8,327 bases of DNA from the NCBI GenBank assembly GCA_013214765.1, contig JABSQD010000019.1:1-8327 (forward strand). Reading direction: 5' to 3'. The DNA comes from Mycoplasmataceae bacterium (GTDB lineage: Bacteria; Bacillota_I; Bacilli_A; Mycoplasmatales; Hepatoplasmataceae). Below the pieces are notes generated by a model that was given only the letters and a program-made list of their open reading frames with translations, was not told where the DNA came from and did no database searches. Both the position numbers and the translations under genes were made by a program. This document shows positions 1 to 7,964 of the stretch, one piece after another. How positions within the stretch are numbered: position 1 is the stretch's first letter; each line of letters begins with the position of its first letter.

Positions 1-40
1 AATAATATATAATTCTAAAAAACAAATAGTAAAATATATA

Positions 41-2074
41 TTAAATTGCATTAACTTTTTTAATTTCTAATGTTTTCAACACAAGAATAATTGCTGCTGC
101 AACTGCTGCTCCAATCAGAATTGCCATTATATATAATATTATTGATAATCATATTGGACCAATTAATAATGAATTAACTAATGCAAATACAAATATTCCT
201 CCATGTGGAGCTGCAATTGTTATTTGTAATAATCCAACTATTAATCCAGATACAGTTGATCCGGCAATAATCGCTGGCATTATTACTTTAGGATATTTAG
301 AAGCAAATGGAATCGCTCCTTCAGTTATGAATGATGCTCCCATAATTCAGTTAGTTATTCCACCCTCTTTATCATCATCATCTCAAAGAGTTTTTCTTTT
401 AAAGCAAGTTGCTATCGCAATTGATAATGGTGGAACCATTCCTCCAGCCATAACAGCTGCCATATATATTCCACCAGCTTCAAAACCAGTTGTTGATAAA
501 GAAACCATTACTGTACCAAACACATATGCTGTCTTATTAACTGGTCCACCCATATCAACAGCCATCATTCCTGCTAATAGTAATGCAAGCATTCAAGTTA
601 ATCCTGCATTATGTATTAACATAAGTAATGTTAATAATCCTCATGTTACATAAATTAAAGGTATATTTATAAATCAAAATATTATTGAAGCAAATGCTGT
701 ACCAAATAAAGGTAATAATAAAATTTGTTTAATACCTCTCATAGACTTTGGTAAAAAATCTAATACTTGTGATATCAGAACAACAATAACTGTTCCAAGG
801 AATGCTCCTACTATACCACCAATAAATCCTGATGATACAGCTGATGTACCTATAAATTCTTCAGGAACTCAATTAGGAATTCCATTTTCTGTATATAGTC
901 CAAATGTTTCTGTAAATATTGGTCCACTACCTGCAGCTAACATACCAATTACAAATCCAGGTAATAATCCTGGTCTTCCAATTAATGAATACATTGTATA
1001 TGCTGTAAGCATAGGAATCATTAATCCCATTGAAATTCCACCAATTGATTTTATAAATAATGATACTGGATTACCTGTACCAAAAGATCCATCAACAGCA
1101 TTAGAATTACCTATATCAAATAAGAATGCTAATGCAATAAATATTCCACCAAATATTACAAACGGAAGCATAAATGAAACTCCGTTCATAACTGATTTTC
1201 AAGCTCTGCTTCCAAAGTTTTCTAAAGATAGTTGTCCTTGTCCTGCAATTCTTTCTTCTCCATTTGTTGTTCTAACAGAAGTTGAAATGATTTGTGTATC
1301 TTTACCTTTTAATGCATTATTAATATGTAATTCGGCATCAGAAATAACTTTCTTAGTACTAGTTTTATAAATTTTTTCACCAGCAAATCTTTCCATTTCA
1401 ACTTCTCTATCTGCAGCAATAATTATAGCTTTAGCTTCTTTAATTTCTTTATCAGTTAAAACGCTTTGAACTGTTTGTCCTTGAGTTTCAATTTTTATAG
1501 TTAAACCCATTTCTGAAGCTTTTTTTTCAAGAAATTCTGCAGCCATATATGTATGAGCAATACCTGTTGGGCAAGATGTAACTGCTACAATATCAAAACT
1601 TTTTTTAGAAGATTTATTTGCTTCTTCTTTCTTTTCGATTATTAAAGAATTTATTTCTTTTTCAACTTTCGAAGATGATGAAGTTTTTATCATTTTAGAA
1701 AATTTTGGATCTACTAATTTAGCAGATAATTTAGATAAAATAAGTAAGTGATTATTTCTTCCATTCTTAGGAACTATAATCGCAATAACAGTATCTACTT
1801 TTGAACCATCTATTGTTTTTCAATTTTTAATATCAGACTTTTGTAAAATTATAATTTTTGGTTCTTTGATTTCTGAATTAACTGTATGAGGTATTGCAAA
1901 ACCATCAACTAAAGCTGTAGAAGATTGTTTTTCTCTTTTTTTGAATCCATCAATTAATTCTTTTTTATTAGTAATAATATTATCGTTAATTAACAATTCA
2001 GCAATTTCATCAAATGTTTTAAAAATTGTTTCTGATTTTGAATTTGTTATTAATTTTTTTGTTATTAATTTCAT
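41..2074 (-). CDS. fruA: Fructose-specific PTS transporter, EIIABC (FruA)
   Basis: Membrane permease of 677 aa that imports fructose and phosphorylates it to fructose-1-phosphate with phosphate passed from HPr. Seen: an EIIA domain (about residues 1-145) with the phospho-acceptor His63 in GFAIPHT; a Ser/Lys/Glu-rich linker; an EIIB domain (about 160-265) with the phospho-cysteine Cys168 in [11 protein letters not shown]; a second linker; then a hydrophobic EIIC domain (about 290-670) with family motifs GGPVNKTAY (about 509-517) and [10 protein letters not shown] (about 582-591). Length and A-B-C order are normal for the family. Nine tryptophans are all encoded by UGA, so a standard-code reading falsely breaks the gene into pieces. 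The ATG at 2074 has a good Shine-Dalgarno (AGAAAGGA) 7 nt upstream. The frame ends with TAA at 41-43. It follows fruK with a gap of 108 bp that holds its own likely promoter. A polar DDDDKEGG loop lies just before the [10 protein letters not shown] segment. Confidence 0.96.
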
Positions 2075-2081
2075 TTATTTA

Positions 2082-2089
2082 TCCTTTCT
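2082..2089 (-). promoter_or_regulatory. Ribosome binding site of fruA
   Basis: The minus strand reads AGAAAGGA, 7 nt before the fruA ATG. It is the only well-placed, strong Shine-Dalgarno among the five main genes, so it fixes the fruA start and contrasts with the SD-less starts of fruK, dnaG and glyS. Confidence 0.8.
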
Positions 2090-2137
2090 TTTTTTAATAA
2101 TAATTATCTATTTTTTATTAACAAATAAATTATCTCT

Positions 2138-2143
2138 ATTATA
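2138..2143 (-). promoter_or_regulatory. Probable -10 box of a fruA promoter
   Basis: The minus strand has a perfect TATAAT here, about 63 nt before the fruA ATG, which would give a leader of roughly 57 nt containing the Shine-Dalgarno. No clear -35 is visible, as is common in mollicutes. Four of its six bases lie in the right arm of the inverted repeat at 2140-2181, so a protein bound there would block it. In such AT-rich DNA a lone TATAAT is weak evidence; its position in the fruK-fruA gap is what supports it. Confidence 0.5.
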
Positions 2144-2181
2144 TACAATATATATTAACATATATATACATATTGTATATA
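2140..2181. repeat. Inverted repeat between fruK and fruA, candidate operator
   Basis: Perfect 12-bp arms (2140-2151 and 2170-2181; core TATATACAATA / TATTGTATATA), extending to 16 bp with one mismatch, around a 10-nt centre. In minus-strand RNA that mismatch is a G-U pair, so a continuous 16-bp hairpin could form. Inside it lies a tighter palindrome at 2163-2181, TATATACA-TAT-TGTATATA. The left arm and the inner copy also form a direct repeat of TATATACA 23 bp apart, about two helical turns. It starts 2 nt after the fruK stop codon and overlaps the putative fruA -10 box. No U-run follows on the transcribed side, so I favour an operator over an intrinsic terminator. AT-rich sequence makes chance symmetry easier, but the C and G positions match too. 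Confidence 0.55.
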
Positions 2182-2182
2182 C

Positions 2183-3247
2183 TTAAAGTTTTTTTATATG
2201 TACTTTCTTTAAATTTTTTTCAATAAGTGTATAATGCGCAAGTCCATTTACCTGAGCAGTAGCTGCACCTGCGGCATTAGCTCATTTAAATGCTTTTTCA
2301 GAACCTTCATTAATTTTAATGATAAATGCAGATAAGAAGGAATCTCCTGATCCTTGTGGAGATATTAATTCTATTTTATCAACTTTAGCATAATATAAAT
2401 CAGAATTAGAATCTAATAAATATGATCCATCTTTTCCTAATGTAATAGCAACATTTTGAGCTCCTAATTTTTTTAATTTTTTCATGTAAAAAATTATCTT
2501 ATCTTCAGTTTTTATTTTCTCTTTAAAAATTCATTCTAATTCATCTCTATTTGGTTTTATAAATAAAGGTTTAAATTTAACTAAATCTTTTAAAATCGGT
2601 TTTGATAAATCAAAAACTATTTCAACCCCTTTGTCTTTGCATATTTTTGAAATTTCAAAAATAAACTTTTCATCATCTTTATGAAAAGAACCCATAATCA
2701 TTAATACTTCATCAGAATTAAAATTAATTATAGATCTAATTATAGAATTTTTCGCAATTATTGTTAATGGAGTTGCTAATGAATTTAATTCATAATTACA
2801 ATCACTAAAATTTAACTTCATATTTATTCTAGTCGTATCCTTAGAAAATATTTGTAATTGTTGTATTCCAATTTTTGATAACTTTTCTTTTAAAAGTTCT
2901 CCACTAAATCCTCCAGAATAATGAATAGCTAATGTTCTTGTATTAAATTCATTTATTATTATTGAAGCATTAATTCCTTTTCCGCCTGGTTCAAAAATCT
3001 TTTCTTCTGGTCTAAAATTAGATATTTCTTTTAATTTATCATTAGTTTTAATAATATAATCAACAGCCGGATTAAGTGTTAATGTATTTATCTTTCTAGA
3101 TTTAGTATTTTTTTCTATTATTCCTAAAGAAGATTTTAAAATATATTCACTAACAGATGAATAACCATATTCTTTAGAAAGAAATTCTATTTTTTCTTTT
3201 TCCTTTTTTGTTAGTCTTAAATTTAATTGCTTTGTTTTTGATTGCAT
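2183..3247 (-). CDS. fruK: 1-phosphofructokinase with N-terminal ribbon-helix-helix domain
   Basis: Phosphorylates fructose-1-phosphate (the FruA product) to fructose-1,6-bisphosphate with ATP. Numbering below is from the upstream ATG at 3265 (360 aa); from the preferred ATG at 3247 it is 354 aa. Seen: a PfkB/ribokinase fold with LTLNPAVDY (62-70), GGKGIN (94-99), KPNRDELE and SPQGSGDSF (302-310), with catalytic Asp308. FruK proteins are normally about 305 aa and begin right at the LTLNPA strand. Here about 50 residues precede it: strand KQLNLRLT (12-19), helix 20-34, turn, helix SVSEYILKSSLG (37-48), the pattern of a ribbon-helix-helix DNA-binding domain. No ATG, GTG or TTG lies between this domain and the kinase, so the fusion is hard to avoid. 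Neither ATG has a Shine-Dalgarno; I prefer 3247 because TATAAT lies between the two. Stop TAA is at 2183-2185. Two Trp are UGA. Confidence 0.9.
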
Positions 3248-3256
3248 ATTAAGTAT

Positions 3257-3262
3257 ATTATA
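3257..3262 (-). promoter_or_regulatory. Probable -10 box of the fruK promoter
   Basis: The minus strand reads TATAAT exactly 9 nt before the ATG at 3247. Starting 7 nt after the hexamer would give an mRNA with only about 3 nt of leader (AATATG). The upstream ATG at 3265 would then be outside the transcript. No convincing -35 is seen. The box overlaps the palindrome at 3259-3275. Confidence 0.55.
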
Positions 3263-3275
3263 CATAAAATGTATA
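3259..3275. promoter_or_regulatory. Palindrome over the fruK -10 box, candidate operator
   Basis: Perfect 7-bp arms TATACAT / ATGTATA around a 3-bp centre. On the minus strand the second arm ends in TATA and is followed by AT, which together make the -10 hexamer. The inverted repeat before fruA has the same layout: a TGTATA-type arm running straight into TATAAT. The rpoD and glyS promoters lack it. I infer a shared operator of the fru genes, possibly bound by the ribbon-helix-helix domain fused to FruK. Confidence 0.5.
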
Positions 3276-3321
3276 TTTAAAACTAAATACTAAATTAATA
3301 AAATTATCTTATTTTGTAAAT

Positions 3322-4746
3322 TTAATTTTCTTTTTGGAAGTGTTCAAAATCTCTTTTAGATCTTTCTTTTAATTTCTTCATGGCTTTAGATTCTATTTGT
3401 CTAACTCTTTCTCTAGTGACATCTTCTATTTTACCAATTTCTTCAAGAGTTGACGCTTCTCCAATTTCTTCTGAATCCTTTGATAAACCATTTCTTAATC
3501 TAATAATATTAACTTCTCTTTCATTTAAATATTTAGGTAAAACTTCATTAATCTTAACAATGATTTCTCTATTTCTCGTAAAATTATCAGGAGTTAATAT
3601 TCTTTTATCTTCAATAAAATCATATAAAAATGATTCTCCTTCAGAATGAATAGATTTATCTAAAGAAGTTGGGTCAATATTAATTAATCTTATTTGATTA
3701 ATTTTCTTAGCAGTATAACCTGGACCCATCTCTTCAGCTAATTCATCATCTGTTGGTTGTCTTCCATACTCTTGCATTAATTCTCTAGTAATTTTTGAAA
3801 TTCTATTAATCGTCTCAACCATATGAACAGGTATTCTAACTGTTCTTGCTTGATCTGCAATAGCTCTAGTAATTGCTTGTCTAATTCATCAAGTAGCATA
3901 AGTAGAAATTTTGAATCCTCTAGTATAATCATATTTATTAATTGCTCTAATTAATCCATTATTTCCTTCAGCAATTAAATCTTGAAATGGAAGTCCTCTT
4001 GCTTTATATTTTTTTGCAATATTAACTACTAATCTAAGATTTCTTTTAATCATTTTATCTTTAGCATAATCACCATCAACTTTCATTTCATGTGTTGCTT
4101 TAGGATCTTTTGAGTTAGTGAAGATTGTTGCTAATTCAACTTCTTCAGCAGTAGTAAGTAAAGTTCCATTTCTATAAACATGTCTCATATATCATTTAAT
4201 ATGATCTCTAGCTTCACCTAAATCATTTTCAAGTTCAACATCAGACATTTCTCTATATTCATCTAATTTTTTTTCTTCATCTGTTCTTTCATCAATTTTC
4301 TCTTCATCTTCTATTTCTTCCGAACCTGAAATAATTCCTCTTTCTTTTAATAGAAAAATGAATCCGTTAATTTCATCTTCATCTAATGTTACTTTTAATT
4401 TTGAAAGCATATTAAAAATTTCATCTTGTTTAAAATACTTTGCTTTAATTTTTTTTAAATTTCGTTCTAATGAAATAATGATCTTTTTATAATCTTTATA
4501 AGAACCAACATTGTTTACAGTTTTTTCTATTTTAATTTTAGAATGTCCTTCAATATTTGTAATTGAAAAAATATCTTCAATTTCTTTTGTTCCAATTAAT
4601 CCTTTTTTATTAATTGTTTTTTTAATTTCGGTTTTTGATAATGGTTTTCCTTTTTCTGTAGCTAATTTTTTAATTGCTATAAAAAGAGATCTATTATTTT
4701 TCTTTAATTCAGATTGTTTTTCATTTAACTTTAACTCTTTAGTCAT
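3322..4746 (-). CDS. rpoD: Primary RNA polymerase sigma factor (sigma-70/SigA)
   Basis: Main sigma factor of 474 aa that directs RNA polymerase to promoters. Seen: a charged N-terminal part (1-180) with region 1.1-like segments; region 1.2 (about 183-205, [18 protein letters not shown]); region 2 (about 235-308) with [24 protein letters not shown] and the -10 reading segment TYATWWIRQAI; region 3 with the finger segment [20 protein letters not shown] (about 358-377); region 4.2 with TLEEIG (433-438) and the -35 reading helix [10 protein letters not shown] (443-452). All three Trp, including the adjacent Trp286-Trp287 needed to melt the -10 box, are UGA. It lies 27 bp after dnaG. An AAGAAAGG at 4762-4769 is 15 nt before the ATG, too far for an ideal Shine-Dalgarno, and TATAAT lies in between. 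Ends with TAA at 3322-3324. Confidence 0.97.
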
Positions 4747-4755
4747 AATGTTTAT

Positions 4756-4761
4756 ATTATA
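4756..4761 (-). promoter_or_regulatory. Possible -10 box just upstream of rpoD
   Basis: The minus strand has TATAAT 9 nt before the rpoD ATG, in the 27-bp gap after dnaG. It would yield an mRNA beginning about ATTATG, nearly leaderless, and let rpoD be expressed apart from glyS-dnaG. No good -35 is visible (TAAAAA at the expected place). The same bases also separate the AAGAAAGG motif from the start codon, so read-through from dnaG is an alternative. Confidence 0.45.
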
Positions 4762-4773
4762 CCTTTCTTGTGG

Positions 4774-6564
4774 TTACTTTTTTAATAAAGAAGTTAAGAA
4801 TTTAATTTCTTCATCATCAATAGATTTTTTTATTTCTTCCATTAATAATTTTTTTCTATTAATATTAAACATCTCATTAAAATTTTTAATAAATAATTTA
4901 TAATCCTCCATATTTTCAACTTCTTTAAGTTCTGGATTTATTTTAGAAATATAGTCTTGACTCATCATTAAATCTATTTTTTTTAAAGTTTTTGGATTGT
5001 CTATAATAATATTTTCTAATTTAGAATTTTTAAATGTTAATCATAAATCATGTAATGAAGATCTAACAAATGAAATGGGATTATTTATTAAATAATTAAA
5101 TGCTTCTTCATGAATCATTGCAAATGCAACAATGAATTCTTCATTAAACATTAATTTAATTGTTTGAGATTGATCAGTTGTTAATTTTTGTTTATTTTCT
5201 GTATTCTTTTGTTTCTCATAAAAATCTTGTGGTGTGTAATCTGGAATATGAGTATTTTGTATTTCTTCATTAATAACTAATGTATTTTTTTCAAATTCAT
5301 TTTTAAGTGTTTCTATGCTAATTCCATATTTATTTGATATTTCATTTAAAGTATGATCAGAAATCATAGCATCTTTATGCAAAGAAACTAATTTTAATAA
5401 TTCTCTCAAAATATTAAAATCAATATTTCCTGTATCAATATCTAATTTTGAATAAATTTTTTCTTTATAATAATTTAAAAATGTTGTTTTATTTTTTAAT
5501 GCATCCACAACAAATTCTTTTCCTAATTTATATAATTCATCAAAATCTTTTCCTGATGGAATCATTACAGAGTGAACATTCATTCCGCCAGAAATTAAAG
5601 ATTTTCCCGTAAGAATGGAGGCATTAATTCCAGGAGTATCAGAATCAAAAGCCAATGTAATATTATTAGTAATTCCTTTTACTAGTTGTATATGTTGCGG
5701 AGTAAAAGATGTTCCCATTGTAGCAATAGAATTTTCAATTCCTGCTTTATACAAAGATATAACATCCATAAAGCCTTCGACAACTATTATTTCTTTTTTT
5801 AAATTAGCAGATATTTTAGCATTGAATATATTATAAAGTATGTTTGATTTCTTAAAAATTGGTGTCTCTGGTGAATTTAAATATTTTGCATAATTAGATT
5901 TTTCAATTACTCTTCCAGAAAATCCAATTATTTTTCCATTTGAATTTTCAATAGTAAACATTAATCTATTAATAAAATAATCCACTAATGTAGAATCATC
6001 TCTTCTTTTAGCTAATCCGTATTTAATAATTTCTTCTTCTGTAAATTCTTTATTTAAAAGAAACTTAGTCAAAGATGAACCATCGCCAGAAAAACCTATT
6101 TTAAATTTAATTATTTCTTTCTCATTCAAGCCTCTTGAATTTATATAATTTTTAACAATAGTTTTATTTGAATTTTTTAATGAATACCTAAAAAATATAT
6201 AAGCTTCTTCATTAATTTCTCATCCCCTAATTTCTTCAGGATTAATTTTTATTTTTTTTTGAGAAATATATTTCTTTCATTCTATATTAGCTTTATCAGA
6301 TATTTTTTTAACTGTCTCAATAAAAGAAATTCCTTCATAATTTTGAACAAATGTTATTGCTCCTCCACCAGCTCCACAAGAAAAGCATTTAAATATACCT
6401 TTTGAATCAGAAACTGACATTGAAGGATTTGAATCAGAATGAAAAGGACATAGCCCAACATAATTATTTCCTTTTTTTTCTAAAGAGACATAATCACTAA
6501 CTGTGTCAACTATACTTACTTTATCTTCTATTAATTTTATTAACTCTTTTAAATTACCTTGCAT
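4774..6564 (-). CDS. dnaG: DNA primase (DnaG)
   Basis: Makes the RNA primers for lagging-strand replication and binds the replicative helicase. Protein of 596 aa, typical length. Seen: a CHC2 zinc-binding domain with ligands Cys39, His42, Cys60 and Cys63 (GLCPFH, KCFSC); the RNA polymerase basic segment (about 200-245, NRLMFTIENSNGKIIGFSGR and KYLNSPETPIF); a Toprim fold with Glu263 in VVEGFMDV and Asp307/Asp309 in AFDSDTPG, the metal-binding acids; then a less conserved helicase-binding C-terminal part (about 430-596). Three Trp, all UGA. The ATG at 6564 overlaps the end of glyS by 11 bp and has no Shine-Dalgarno, so translation is probably coupled to glyS. The next in-frame ATG is past the first zinc ligands, so this start is firm. 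Ends with TAA at 4774-4776. The order glyS-dnaG-rpoD is widespread in Firmicutes and mollicutes. Confidence 0.97.
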
Positions 6565-7912
6565 TTTTTAATATGTATTTTTTAATATCTGGAATAAACA
6601 CTCTTTCTTGTTTTGTTGTATCTCTATTTCTAATAGTTACCATGTTATCTTTGATTGAATCAAAATCAAATGTTATAGAAAACATTGTTCCAACAGAATC
6701 TTGTTTTCTATATCTTTTCCCAATCGAACCACCTATAGATAAATTAATTGGTCCAATATCTTTTTTTAATAATTCTTTATATAAAGAATTTGCTTCTTTC
6801 TCTAATTTATTTGTTAAAGGCATAACTGAAACTTTATATGGAGAAAGATTAAATGGTAATTTAAATACTTCTCTTTCTCCATCATTAATTGTTTCTGTTA
6901 TTAACATTTCAGAAGATATAGCAAATAACAATCTTTCAACTCCCATAGAAGTTTCAATAACATGAGGCATATACTTTTCTTTTGCAGATTGATCATTATA
7001 TTCCATTGAATCATTAGAAGAATTGGTATGATTTGTTAAATCAAAATTTCCTCTATTTGCTAATCCAAGAATTTCTCCTCATCCAAACGGAAATTTATAT
7101 TCAAAGTCAATTGTTCTCGAAGAATAATGAGCTAATGAATCATTAGGAACTTCATATTTTCTAAAATTATCTAAAGTTAATCCTAACGATAATAAAAAAT
7201 CATTAATTTTTTTTATATAATAATCAAACCAAATTGTTGATTCTTTCTCTCTAGTAAAAAATTCTAATTCTAATTGTTCAAATTCTTTTGTTCTAAAAAT
7301 AAAATTCCCAGGTGTAACTTCGTTTCTAAATGCCTTACCAACTTGACCAATGCCAAAAGGAATTTTAACATTTAATGTATCAACAACATTTTTAAAATTA
7401 ATAAAAACTCCTTGAGCTGTTTCTGGTCTTAAATAAAGAGTTTCTTCTCCTCCTGTTTTTGAAGATGAAGTTTTAAACATTAATTCAAAAGCTCTAACAT
7501 CTGTTCAATCTTGTTTTCCGCAAGATGGACAAACTATATCTTTAACAAATTTAGTTTGCTCTTCAAATGATAAATTATTTGCATTTTTAATTTTTTTAAT
7601 AGATTCTATTAAATGATCAGCTCTAAATCTTTCTTTACATTTTTTACAATCCACCATAGGATCATTAAACTTACCAACATGTCCTGAAGATTCTCATACT
7701 TTCGAATTCAAAATTATACTTGAATCTAAATGATAAATATTTTCTTCTTCATCAATAAAAAACTTTTTTCATAAATCTTTAATATTGTTTTTTAACATTG
7801 TTCCCAATGGTCCAAAGTCTCATGAATTGGCAAGGCCACCATATATAGATGAACCTGAATAAACAAAACCTTTTTCTTTTAAGTGTGCAATTATTTCTTT
7901 CATTTCTTTCAT
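6554..7912 (-). CDS. glyS: Glycyl-tRNA synthetase, single-chain dimeric type
   Basis: Class II enzyme that charges tRNA-Gly with glycine; the GlyQS (alpha2) type, here 452 aa. Seen: motif 1 region VWESSGHVGKFNDPMVDCKK (about 73-92); a zinc site with Cys89, Cys92, Cys128 and Cys131 (CKKC, CPSC); LRPETAQG (about 162-169); motif 2 FRNEVTPGNFIFRTKEFEQL (195-214); motif 3 SMGVERLLFA (322-331) with Arg327; and an anticodon-binding domain from about 355 to the end. Five Trp are UGA; Trp228 is the only UGG in the main genes. The ATG at 7912 is the first after an in-frame-compatible promoter and matches the usual N-terminus; an ATG at 7903 (MKEIIAH) is also possible. No Shine-Dalgarno precedes either. 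TATAAT lies 10 nt before the first ATG. The stop TAA at 6554-6556 lies inside dnaG. Confidence 0.97.
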
Positions 7913-7922
7913 AACAATATAA

Positions 7923-7949
7923 ATTATACTATATACTATGCTTTATCAA
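7923..7949 (-). promoter_or_regulatory. Probable promoter of the glyS-dnaG(-rpoD) cluster
   Basis: On the minus strand TTGATA (7944-7949, five of six bases of the -35 consensus) is followed 15 nt later by a perfect TATAAT (7923-7928), which ends 10 nt before the glyS ATG. The spacer is short for a sigma-70 promoter. The mRNA would start about GTTATG, with almost no leader. It lies in the gap after the TAG at 7965 of the preceding open frame. Confidence 0.55.
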
Positions 7950-7964
7950 AAAATAGAAATGGTT

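Noticed and set aside
1..40. Gene or terminator downstream of fruA
   Set aside because: Forty AT-rich bases with no stable hairpin and no open frame worth calling.
327..653. Plus-strand open frame opposite fruA
   Set aside because: It lies opposite the conserved EIIC domain in another frame and has no family resemblance. The same holds for other plus-strand frames opposite rpoD (3380-3649), dnaG (5615-5836) and glyS (6573-6965).
2138..2181. Intrinsic terminator after fruK
   Set aside because: The hairpin is almost pure A-U and is not followed by a U-run in the minus-strand RNA, so I kept it as a candidate operator only.
1941..2186. Plus-strand hydrophobic frame over the fruA start and the fruK-fruA gap
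   Set aside because: It is built from the AT-rich gap and the complement of the EIIA domain; its hydrophobicity (Ile/Phe/Leu) is what AT-rich DNA yields by default, and no start signal is evident.
3085..3095. FruK starting at ATA next to the kinase domain, behind an AGAAAG motif
   Set aside because: It would restore a normal FruK length, but ATA is a very rare start, the AGAAAG is immediately adjacent and so too close, and the upstream coding part has a coherent ribbon-helix-helix pattern.
3266..3321. Terminator between rpoD and fruK
   Set aside because: Only a 5-bp AAAAT/ATTTT pairing could be found, with no G-C pairs and no clean U-run.
4511..4903. Plus-strand membrane-like frame across the dnaG-rpoD junction
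   Set aside because: It is antisense to two well-supported genes and spans their junction; composition explains the Ile/Phe/Leu-rich product.
41..7912. Many apparent frameshifts or nonsense breaks in fruA, fruK, rpoD, dnaG and glyS
   Set aside because: Every break I checked is an in-frame UGA at a Trp position, and the frame continues unchanged with conserved motifs. These are intact genes read with table 4.
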